Shown: piece by piece, positions 54,613 through 64,000 of the stretch | Layout of the letters: each line of letters opens with the position of its first letter | How positions within the stretch are numbered: the stretch's first letter is position 1 | NCBI GenBank assembly: GCA_026122225.1 | Contig: JANEZZ010003061.1 | Coordinates: forward strand, 4,154,001 to 4,218,000 | Origin: Heloderma charlesbogerti | Lineage: Eukaryota > Chordata > Lepidosauria > Squamata > Helodermatidae | Direction: 5' to 3' | Length of the DNA: 64,000 bases | Notes under the pieces: generated by a model | Database searches by the model: none | Told to the model about the DNA's origin: nothing | The model's input: the letters and a program-made list of their open reading frames with translations, nothing else | Position numbers and translations under genes: made by a program

Positions 54613-54764
54613 TATTATCCATGTTCTGCCTTTGTTGAATAAAAAACAGTGAATTAGCACTTCTTCAAAGAAATGGAAGCTATACGAATTTCCCTAAATT
54701 TCAAGCAGTAAGAACAAACTATCAGCTTTGAAAAACTCTATTTTTGCCAGGTTGAATACTAGCG

Positions 54765-55145
54765 CTCGCTCAAGGTTCATCAGAGTCTTTGGCCAAGACA
54801 CCCTCAGTGGGCCCCCTCCCTCAATACTTTATTTATTTACTTGATTTATACCACATCTTTCTACCAAGAAATGGCATTCAAGGTGGCTTTCTCGCCACCA
54901 TTGTCACCAGTTGCTATTGCTCCTCATCCTCTTTCTCATTGTTGCTACCACTTTCTTGCTTGACAGGTAGAGAACTAGGGAGCAAGTAGGCCGTGGCATT
55001 GACACCTCCTCCTTCTCACCACCACGTTTTCTGGGTCAGAGTGAGAGGCAGAAGAACAAGCAGGTTGCCATCATGAAGAGGATGAAGAGCAAGTCCAGGG
55101 GGCTCTTGTCAGTGGGCCCCTGCTGGGCTGTGGGCCCTCGGCAGG
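54765..55145. repeat. Older dispersed repeat, uninterrupted relative of 20710-22165
   Basis: Shows 'ttggccaagacaccctcagtgggccccctccc', an LINE-type tail insert ('tttatttatttacttgatttataccacatctttctaccaag', 54829-54880), then 'ccaccattgtcaccagttgctattgctcctcatcc', 'ctaccactttcttgcttgacaggtagag', 'gctgggctgtgggccctcggcaggtgcc'. It lacks the hAT and LTR insertions. Confidence 0.6.
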
Positions 55146-55809
55146 TGCCCAACCAAGCTTACCCTTGACGCCGAGTCTGCTGAGTATTGAGCATCAGAAT
55201 TGGCCCGACACGGGGGTGGGGGAGAGCAGGAGAGGCTGTTTCTGATGGAGGCAGATGCTCAAGGTAGCAGCAAAAGCATGGGGGTTGTGGGGAAAGCTGC
55301 TTGTCATTAAAAAGCCACCACCTCAGGGGAAGAGGGAAGTCTGAGCAGAATGCAGGTGAAGCCAAAACTGTGGCCAACAGTTAACAACAATATTTTGATG
55401 AAGATATGTTAGCAGTGGTGTAGTGGTACATTTTGAAGTACAAGTGCTCATCATGACATTCCCGTGGCTGCACCTTCAAGGGCAGTCCAAAAATGCAGGC
55501 AGCTGTGTGGATCCATATCAACAAACCAGTTCTAGCAGTTTTCATCCCACCAGGAGCAAGTCTTTTATAAAGCTAATTGGTCTGAATTGCCCATTCAAGA
55601 TCAGGCCACCCCAGAATACTTTGAATTACATCGGGGAACAATATATTATTGGGAAAATTCATTGCCCCCCAGCAACTGTGAGTATTGCAACTAAACTCAG
55701 ATGGAATAGGGAAGTCTTGTGGGGGTGGCAGATGATGCCACCGTCCCTGCTAATAAATAAATGCCTGCACTGCATTTCTGTGAGCCCTGGCTCCACTATA
55801 CCACTATGC
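55146..55809. other. Unassigned sequence
   Basis: No gene. 'tagcagtggtgtagtggtac' at 55411 and 'ctccactataccactatgca' at 55791 are inverted and may mark an element's ends. Confidence 0.35.
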
Positions 55810-56022
55810 AGCGGAGACTGGTGGCTCCAATGTCAGTGGAGCTGTAAATCCACTCTGGGTTTCAAGCAGAACTAGTGAGAACTCTAAAGGAGCTATCCAA
55901 GGTACTGAACCCCCCCAATGAGGTCAGCACCTTGGATAGCTCCTTTAGAGTTCTGACTGGTTCTCACTGAAACCCAGGTGGGTTCACTTCCCCAATAACA
56001 TCGGAGCCACTGGCCTCCACTG
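55810..56022. mobile_element. Palindromic MITE (family A)
   Basis: 'gagactggtggctccaatgtcagtgg', 'gaactctaaaggagctatccaaggtactgaacc' then inverted 'caccttggatagctcctttagagttctgactggttc' and 'aacatcggagccactggcctccactgc'. A fragment of the same family is at 56140-56183. Confidence 0.88.
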
Positions 56023-56183
56023 CAATCTGCCATTTCAAATTTCCCACAGTGCCCTCGAGTGCCTGAAGTAATGTTGTCCTGGAGCACTGTGAGAAGTTAA
56101 AAGTGGTGGTGTGTAGCTACCCACCTTGAAACTTGGAGTGGATTCACAGCCTGACCGTCTTTAGAGCCACCAGCCTCCATTGG

Positions 56184-57907
56184 TGGATTTTAGGCACCCA
56201 GCATGGAGGGCCCTGAGCAGGTGGCAGTTCCAGTGGGCCGGGGCCAGGTGTGTGTGTGTGTGTGTCTCTGGGGCCTTGGCAGGTGCCTGTGGATACCAGG
56301 TGCTGATGCCAGACCCGGGAGAAACTAAAAGACGGGCTATTGGAAATATGGCTAGGATTGGCATGCATGTTAGGAGAGTAGCAATCATTAGCCAAAAATA
56401 AATATTGTGGAAAGTGAAGTAAGGAAAAACTGAAAGCTACGAATCGGAGGCCTTAAATAGAAATCATGTGAAGAAAAACGTGTTAACAGTAGTTCCCATC
56501 TTAAGGAAAATGAAGATCTAGTAATTTAGAGAGTTAATAACATCACTTCAGTAAAAATTGTGTGTGGTTTTTATAAGCACTACATGATTTTAACCCCCCT
56601 CCACCACCCTTATAAAGAAAAGACAATGAAAACAAAAACAAAAACACATCAATGTTCTGTTTAGACTGTCACCAGGCATTAATAACACTCTAAAGCAGAG
56701 TGACATAAAAGTGGGGAAGAAAGAAATCTGAGAGAAAATAATAATCAATGTTTCTAAAAATGACTTCAACAAACAGAGCGATCCTAAGTGGCATCGGAGC
56801 GGGGGCGGGGGAGTGGTAGATCCTGTACTGCTTCCAGGAGACTGGGGTGTGTGTGGACTTTTTGGCCTAGCCAGTTTTTATTTTCTTATTTCCCCTGTCC
56901 CCCGTCTCCATTGAAAGCAATGGGAGGGGGCATTTCACTATGCCAGCTCCAGATGGGCATAGCTTAGGGGCCGAATCCTGCCTCCCCCCCTCCCCAGGAT
57001 TAGAGGGATTTTGGATCCTGTTTTGGGGTCTTCTGCCAGTGACGGCTGCCAGGAGCAAGACCTGTGGTAGCTTCCCACCCGCAAAGCTTTCCATGGATGG
57101 AAATGGGCCACCAGGGTAGATGGAGACCCCACCAGCTGACAAGAAGGTGCTTCCTCCTGATCCTGACCCTCACCCCAGCCAGTGGATCTGGGAGTAAGGA
57201 TTGCTCTGCCCACCTGTACCCAATCCAGGGCTGGGGAACCTAAATAGGGAGTGGGGCCTCCACCCATGGAGCCCTCCTCGGGCAGGATGCATCAGTGAAC
57301 GGAGCCACACATTCATTGCTATTCGTGGTCATAGGGTTACGGAAATGTCAATGTAGAAAAGATAATCTCTGGGTTTGTACAGAGTGTGCTCCCCTCACCA
57401 TTATGTAACCACAATCCGCATCAGTCCCCCCCGCCCCGAGATTTAGGAAGAACAGCATCAACTTTGATACATGTGATTCCCAACTTGACTGAAGCTCCAG
57501 CAGCTTTTATTTTAGAAATAGAATGCTTGGAGCGAAATGGGGGTCCTGGCAAGCAGATGAAGAAGATGGCGGGGAAGGGGCTGCTCTAGAGAAGAGGGAA
57601 GGAAAGCAGACGAATGCAGGGGTGGGTTGAGGGATTTTGAGAAAGGAAGGAACAAGACTGGGAAGGGAATGGCTGGCAAGGAATGTGCAGACAGATTGCG
57701 GAGAATGAATTGAGAAGCGTGTTTGTATTTCTGGATGCAACTGGAAGGGAAACAGGATTTTGTTGGGTGGTGTTTAGGGAGGAAGAGAGAGCTCTACCGA
57801 GCAGAGTATTCACAGGTCTGCCTGCCCCCAACACCCTCCCTGGCAGAGAAAACAATGTCATTCTATATGGCTGAAGTCACAAGAAAAGGCTGCTGGGAGC
57901 ACTAGCA
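56184..57907. other. Mostly unassigned sequence
   Basis: (GT)n at 56249-56264. 56778-57300 is GC-rich and may be a DNA element: it starts 'cagagcgatcctaagtggcatc'. The frames at 57386-57905 on both strands have no domain I recognise. No gene is supported. Confidence 0.35.
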
Positions 57908-58240
57908 CAGGAGCGTTGAACCTTTTTCAGTCCAGGGGCCAAATTACCTTTCAGAGAATCTCTTGGGGGCTGCATTCCAGTGGTGGAAGGGGCCAAAGGC
58001 AAAAGGGGTGGGCCAAAAATCCTAGCATATTTAGCTTAGATCTCTTACTGCCAGTAGCTAAGCCTTAGGAGAGGCATTTCAACCTTCTGGAATGGGGGGA
58101 AAATTGCATGAAAGCCGGGAATCACCAAATGATCTGTGGCTAGGGAAAAGGGGCATGGCCTTCTGGGCAAACCCTGGAGGAGCAGATTGGAAGCCCTGGA
58201 GGGCTGGAACTGGCCCCTGGGCTGAGGTTCTGCACCCCTG
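57908..58240. mobile_element. hAT-like element (family H)
   Basis: Begins CAGGAGCGTTGAACC, ends GGTTCTGCACCCCTG; flanks cactagca and tactagag agree at 5 of 8 bases. Body matches 24068-24455 ('ttccagtggtggaaggggcc', 'ctagcatatttagcttag', 'caccaaatgatctgtggc'). Confidence 0.6.
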
Positions 58241-58478
58241 TACTAGAGAATCCCCAGTGATTACTCTCTGAGCATGTGCAAGCTTCTGTAAATCACGCAA
58301 GTGGCCAATCCCCTCCCTAGAAGCTAGTCCCAGGTTGGTTTCTGGGCAGAACATCTTTGCACATGTGCAGTATGAAAAAGGCACAAAATGCAAGATTGTT
58401 TGTAAGCTTTATTTTCTAATTGCTTTGTAAGAGCAGCTTGCAGGGGTTCAGTGAATTCCTTGGCTGTGATAGGAGCAA

Positions 58479-58698
58479 TGGAGCCTAGTGGCTCCAATGT
58501 CAGTGAGGCAGTGAATCTGCTTTAGGTTTCAGTCAGAATGATTCATAACTCTAAAGGAGCTATCCAAGGTGCAAAGCTCCTTTAGTGTTCTGACTGGTTC
58601 TTGCTCTATGTTGCTCTTTTAGAGTTCTGACTGGTTCTGACTAAAGCTTGGGGTGGATTCACCACCCCAGTGACATCGGAGCCACCAGCCTCCACTGG
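58479..58698. mobile_element. Palindromic MITE (family A) with a small internal duplication
   Basis: 'gtggctccaatgtcagtg', 'aactctaaaggagctatccaagg', then 'gctcctttagtgttctgactggttcttg' and again 'gctcttttagagttctgactggttctg', then 'gtgacatcggagccaccagcctccactgg'. The repeated middle piece is specific to this copy. Confidence 0.85.
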
Positions 58699-61600
58699 AT
58701 AGGAGCCTCTGCTGATTTTCTGAATGAATTAAGAGAAATGTGTGGATGTAGGCCTAGAAACAGCCAATTTTGAACTGAATGAATCACCTAGGAAGTATGC
58801 TTTTAAACCATTTGATATCAATGAAAAATATTTTAAATAATAGTTGATGCTCCCCTGTTAGGGGTTGACTGTATCATTTGGGAAATGGAGACGCTGTTGG
58901 AGAGATTAACATCTCAAACTATGAGCAACATAAACATCAAAGGTTCAGTAATGAGATTGTATGTAATGTAACTGTATAAGCAATTAGCAATTAATTGCAT
59001 AAGTAATTAGTGCTTGAAAAAATTCCAGTTGCCAGAAAAATAAAACAATTCAGCTTGTTTTGTTGTTGTTGATGGAATATGTGCCCATACTGTTAGCCCG
59101 TTAACATATATCTATGTGAACAAATAAAGCATTACCTGATGCCAAAGCATTACTTACTGAGAGTTCTGAAAGCAGTTTTTTTTTTAAAAAGTGCATGCAT
59201 TATGAAACTAGCTGTTCAGCTACTTAATATGAACTGTGAGACCATTAATCTTCTTGAGAGGAGGAAATTCAAGCCATAATGCAGAGCCCTGTTCAAATGC
59301 TCCCCTAAAATCCCAGATGAAGAGGTAAACATCTGCTAATGGGTTTTTAGAGAAAGGTAAGGGTCATTAATAATACTCGAATACTGCCACTAATAAAATC
59401 TAAGTAGAGTGAAAATGACCAGTAGCTATAAATTATTTTTGTTATCATCATTTTGTTATCACTAAGAATGTTGTTGCCATACTGAAGACAGCTTTAAGAA
59501 GAGTAGAAAGGTAGTATCTGGTTTAAAATCTTAAGTTTTTATAGATCCAGGGACCAATCTAGTTGAGCCAACAAATTTTTCATACTTGGGCTCAGCCCTG
59601 AGTGTGACTTACAGTACATTTAAAATAGACAAAGTGCATCAAGTTTCATAACACTGCATAATCCAGAGCAGTGGCCACTTATTTTTTAAATAAGTGTGTA
59701 GATTTGGCATCTCTAGGGGACCATTTTTTGCCATAGGCACTGGACTGCCTTCAAGTTATACAGGTTAGTCAATAGAACCAAGGGAAGAAATCTCCATAAA
59801 GTTGCTTTGCCACTGAAGGTGAAAGAGTCCAAACATGAAATTTTGCTGGTGCATTTTTTTCCAGATCCATTTCAACAAGTTGAAATACCGGATGGCCATG
59901 TGTCCTCTTTTACAGAAGTCAGTCCTCTATTTGAAGGGCTGCCAGAGGACTATTCTCTGTTTGAAAGCGTTCTCTGTTTGAAGGGTTGTCCAGTTCAATT
60001 TTGGTTTACATATAAAGAACCATGAAAACTGTTGCACATCCACAGTTAGCATCTGAACAGCAGACTGAACATGCAAGCACACTGGTCACAGTCTTCTACA
60101 CTATAGGGAGATGTACTATATTTCTATTTAAATTATAATTGTTAATTCTAAATCTGCAGCATATATAATGTATAAATCAGCATATGTAAATTTTATGCAA
60201 ATCAATATCCTCTTCTTTGGTGAGTTATAGGTGGTCATCTTAATTGGATGTCTGGAATGGGCAAAGATGGTTCCTGTTTTCCAAAAGTCCTCTAGCCCCC
60301 ATTGTGCACTGAGGAGTTCACTGGATACATGGGGGAGCCTAGAGGCTTACATTTTTATTGTCCCCCTCCTGGTGTCACCCTACTTCCTGTTACTAAGTAT
60401 GAAATTAAAACATACTTCATAACATTCCTCCCCTTCCCGCTGCCTCCATAGTCATCTCAGCAGACTGTGGCAGGGTAGACAACATCCATGCTGTACCCTC
60501 TGAGCAAATCTGGAGACCTTTTACATGCCCAAACCTGAAGACCTTTCATGTGACCTTGCACTGTTCCCAATACAGATTAGATCCCCTCCACCAACATCAT
60601 CTTGCTTTGGGCTAGGAAGGGTGCCGGGTGGAGGGAGACCTTGGATTCTTCCCTAAACACACAATTCATCTTGGGTGGCTGAATACCCAGCCACTCTAAA
60701 TATATAGTGCGATCACAGGAATTGTCCATGATGTCCCTTCCTCCCTCACCCCTTCCGTTATGAATTAGGCCTTCTCTGCTGCCTACTATGAGTAGTGCAA
60801 AGCAGGGGTGCTTGGTAGGAAAGTTCTGATCATGTCTGTTGGGGTACTAGGCTTCACACACACTTAATTATGTCCACTTATGCTTGTTTATGAACATTAC
60901 CATCTCCAAAACTTTGTGCAATTTCTTATTTGTAGCATTTCCCTTGTAGGTATTTCTCATTTTGTGTGCATTGTATGACATAGCTACACTGCTGGGACAT
61001 AGCAGATTGTCAAACAGACGAACCACACAGAGATTGCAAACCTCTACAGAATTCTGTAGAAACACAAAATTCACGTTATCATTTAAGAAAACATGTGCAG
61101 GCTAATAATAAAAGAGAATCCAACTTGGCGTTTGGTATAGACAAATATTTATGCTGGTGTTTTTCATTAAATGGTTTGTGTGGGAGTACCCTCTGCGACA
61201 TTCAGATATACTATCAGTGAGAAAAGAATGCTGACATAGGCTGGTGTGCATAGAATTGATCTTTTGTTTAATTTTGAATCAACACAGCTCATCATTAAGC
61301 TTTAAGAATAAATTATAAAGATGGGCTTCTGCTGCTATTAAGAACTATTAGAAATCCAAGACAGCTCAAATATTTTTATTAAAAATACACACACCAAAAT
61401 AGATATTTCAGAGACCTCTGTTAACTGCTTGTTGACTTTACAGCAATCAGATGATGTTTTTCTTTTTTTAATGCTTCCTGTGTGGCTTAAGGGACGTGTT
61501 TATGTACTGTACACATAAAGCTGCTATATACATAAGCACAAAGAATAGAATTAAATCTGATTTATGGGGTTCCTGTATTGCATCAATACTGGTATCTTAA

Positions 61601-62202
61601 AGAGAAATCTACCAGAATAGTTAGAGCTTGGTAGTTATAATTATTTAATGTTTGTTTCTTCTGTCACAGTAATTTTTCACATAGTAATAACATTCATCTT
61701 TGGGAAGTCTTTGTTGATTGTGCCTGGTATCTATAGTAATAAATGTAAAGGAATAGAAAGTCTGGTGTACCCATTTTCCAGAGAACACTAAACTATTGTC
61801 CTATTACATGTCAGCCATGGCCTAATAGTTGCAAGGAGTTTTCTGAACAACGGAAAATGGTACCCATGTGTCATATGACCTCTTTGGCCTATTCAACAGC
61901 AGCATTTATAAATGCTTTTCATTCAGTCAGGATTGTAGGAAGAGTGTGAAGAAATATGGAAATCATCTCTCTGGTTCTCACATAATATATGTGTGGTTTC
62001 ACTTTTAACATGTGTCAGTTTTTATATCCAAATGTGCACCCACTGAGCTGTTAAATTCCAACCCTTACAGTTCCAAACACGAGACCTACATAGGTACCAG
62101 TCTCTGCCACTGTAGATATGGAAATTCAAGAAAACTTTCCCACCTGTTTCCTTCTTTCATGATTTCTCATGACATGATGAACTCCCAACTGGTTGTTAAT
62201 AC
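58699..62202. other. Long repeat-poor AT-rich stretch
   Basis: About 3.5 kb with no transposon that I recognise and no convincing exon. 59170-59480 and 61240-61450 contain many homeodomain-like words (ATTAAT, TAATAATAC, TAAATTATTTTTG, TCATTAAGC, GAATAAATTATAAAG). Either could be conserved noncoding sequence; neither could be tested here. The frames present are short. Confidence 0.35.
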
Positions 62203-62601
62203 TAGGGACGTACAAGAATTGTGTTACTGTTCACAAATCATGTGAACATGTTATGTTTGCAGCCCCAAACGCGAATGCAAACAGAAGCATAATTTGTGGG
62301 AAATTGTTGCACTTTTCTGAGCTTGCATTTATGTTCGAAAGTGCGCACTTGCACAAGTGTGCACTTCCGAAAATGCTCATTTCCCCAAACCTGCATTTTC
62401 ATGCTTTAGCCTATGGGGGGAAAGTCCACATTAGGTGTGCGTGCTTGGAAAAGTGCGCATTTTTCATATTTGAAAATACAAATTTTTCCTGTTTGGAAAA
62501 TAAAGATGCTTGCATTCAGGAGTGAGAATGAAGCGAGGTGAGCTTCAAGGTGGAAAACAGAACCTTGACAAGCTCGAACATCACTCATTGTCCCATCCCT
62601 A
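62203..62601. mobile_element. hAT-like non-autonomous element
   Basis: Ends TAGGGACGTACAAG and GTCCCATCCCTA are inverted; flanks GTTAATAC (62195-62202) and GGTAATAC (62602-62609) match at 7 of 8 bases. The interior is rich in 'gtgcgcac', 'aaatgc' and 'tttgcattt'-like words. No transposase. Confidence 0.8.
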
Positions 62602-62704
62602 GGTAATACTACATAATATTTCTTGATCATGCTGTCCCCAGTCCTGAAGGACAAACTGGCTATTACAAAATCACTAGTGCACTCTCCATAAGAAAATGGA
62701 ACTA

Positions 62705-62815
62705 AGGTGCAATCCTATGCATGTTTAGACAGAAAAAAGTCCTATAATGCCCAGCATTCCCTGGGCAGCTATGCTGGGAATTGTAGTACTTTTTCTGTCT
62801 AAATGTGTTTTGAAC
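62705..62815. repeat. Short palindromic repeat (GCAATCCTATGCATG type)
   Basis: 'gcatgtttagacagaaaaaagtcctataatgcccagcattccc' and inverted 'gggaattgtagtactttttctgtctaaatgtg' form a clear hairpin. Confidence 0.75.
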
Positions 62816-62829
62816 TGTCCAGCTCTGAT

Positions 62830-63550
62830 AAGGGGAAGCTAAAGTGTAAAGAGAAAATTAACTAATGCCAATAATAATGGCTTCAACAGGATACTCCCCT
62901 GGGCTTGTAGACCCCAGCCTAGTAGTGTTGTATAAGTCAACGCAGTACACAAAAGCAAAACCTTTGCCTCCGCAGTGTCTGCAAATCTGTTAAACAAGGA
63001 TGTATGACTTTGTTTTGAAGGACAAATGATTACCCTTCTCCTGCTTGATCCTGATATTTTGATCCACCTCCAAAAGCAGAATACCACAGCATTGGGCCTA
63101 GACATTCTGCACCTGAAGCTGGAGCTCATTTTACGACACACACAGATACAGAAATGGAGACAAATGGACTGTTGTCCCTGGTGAAGAACTATATAAAGGT
63201 ACCCTCAGTGCTTAGATCTCATCAGCAGGAGCAGGCAACCAACAGAATGCCCAGAAGTTTTAAATGCCCTCAGAGGGATTTCTGAAAGTAAGCATACCAA
63301 GATACACCATCTAAATGCATGACATTTGGTGTTTATTTACTCTCAGCACCTGGCTCATGCAACTAATTGGGACTTGGTGGGGGAGGTGGGGGTCACTGTT
63401 TGACCCATGTCTCCTTTGAACAACTTCCTTCTTTTCAGTTTGCGTCCTGCCGTCTTTGATGATCTCCCCTTTTATAGGCTGTAGTCCACAAACCAGTTAA
63501 ACTGGAACACTTTTATTTAAACTGGGATTTGGCTGAAACTCAAGTATTCT
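62830..63550. other. Unassigned sequence
   Basis: No gene or recognised repeat. Confidence 0.35.
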
Positions 63551-63758
63551 CAGTGGAGGTGTGTGGCTCTGATGTCATTGGAGCTGTGAATCCAATTAAA
63601 CTGTAGGTTTAGGTCAGAACCCGTCAGAATTCTAAAGCAGCTATCCAAGGTGCAGAACCCAGTCACAAAAACTGGTTCAGAACCTCGGGTAGCTCCTTTA
63701 GAGTTCTAACTAGTTCTGACTGAATGCAGACGGACATCGGAGCCACCAGCCCCCACTC
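63551..63758. mobile_element. Palindromic MITE (family A)
   Basis: 'cagtggaggtgtgtggctctgatgtcattggagctg', 'gaattctaaagcagctatccaagg', inverted 'gggtagctcctttagagttctaactagttctgac' and 'acatcggagccaccagcccccactc'. Confidence 0.85.
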
Positions 63759-64000
63759 AGCATTCTGCTTTTCCAGTCGTGTGAGTCGGCCTCCCTTGGG
63801 AGAGACACGTGTTAGCGGCTGCGCTTGCCAGTGAGACTACATTTTCTTTTGAAGAAAGACATATGAGGCTGGCATACATGGGGCTTGAGGTAGGAAAGAA
63901 AGGGAAAGTCCTGCGGAGCACTGTGACATAACCTCCCTCACCCCCCACTTGTCACAGAGTCCAGCCGCCTTTTCAGCAGCAGGGAGTTTCCCAGCCTCCC
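63759..64000. other. Unassigned sequence at window end
   Basis: No feature seen. Confidence 0.35.

Noticed and set aside
63180..63200. TATATAAAGG as a possible TATA box
   Set aside because: No frame, CCAAT box or conserved downstream exon; a chance match is likely in AT-rich DNA.
1..64000. tRNA or tRNA-like genes
   Set aside because: I scanned by eye for A and B box pairs and found only the MIR-like remnants; a tRNAscan run would be decisive.

Overview
The window looks like intergenic or intronic DNA from a squamate reptile (lizard or snake). The evidence is the repeat mix: several BovB-type RTE LINEs, CR1 and L2-clade LINE fragments, old MIR-like SINEs, and many short hAT-like and fold-back DNA elements. 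I find no host protein-coding exon, tRNA, rRNA or prokaryote-type gene. Nearly every long open frame is a decayed transposon frame, its antisense shadow, or a low-complexity artefact. The squamate assignment is inference from the repeats and could be tested with one alignment.

Layout. 1-2360: BovB LINE copy 1 (minus strand, cut by the window edge). 2697-3438: hAT-like palindromic element with a perfect 8-bp target duplication. 4315-5616: two L2-clade 3' ends. 6725-8542: MIR, a 290-bp inverted-repeat MITE and a hAT-like element. 12230-13640: L2 3' end and a stretch holding a promoter-like motif cluster. 14139-15236: a second MITE and an internally deleted RTE element that joins the start of the RTE frame to its end. 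15387-18485: BovB copy 2 with an inverted 5' end. 19092-25130: nested repeats, including an L2 fragment inside a fold-back element, a probable solo LTR and a hAT element inside an older repeat, a CR1 inside a fold-back element, and a palindromic MITE inside an L2. 26263-30640: MIR, L2 ends, a large GC-rich imperfect palindrome and a Penelope-like end. 32903-34745: three hAT-like elements, one inside another. 35765-36812: CR1. 36966-38990: BovB copy 3. 41091-41728: L2 3' end carrying eight identical 42-bp tandem units. 42266-46580: MITEs, one cleanly inserted in an L2 tail. 51333-54612: the longest CR1, reaching back to the end of ORF1. 55810-63758: palindromic MITEs, another hAT-like element and a mostly single-copy AT-rich stretch.

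How it fits together. The LINEs (BovB, CR1, L2) would have supplied the target-primed reverse transcription machinery; none of the copies here looks intact. The small palindromic and hAT-like elements are non-autonomous and encode nothing recognisable. The nesting gives a relative order: L2 tails and fold-back elements are older, and CR1, the hAT-like elements, the MITEs and the solo LTR inserted into them. The most distinctive observations are the two opposite-oriented hAT-like elements built from perfect palindromes, the internally deleted RTE, the 5'-inverted BovB copy, and the homogeneous 42-bp array inside an L2 reverse-transcriptase tail. A few AT-rich, repeat-free stretches with homeodomain-like sites are candidate conserved noncoding elements.
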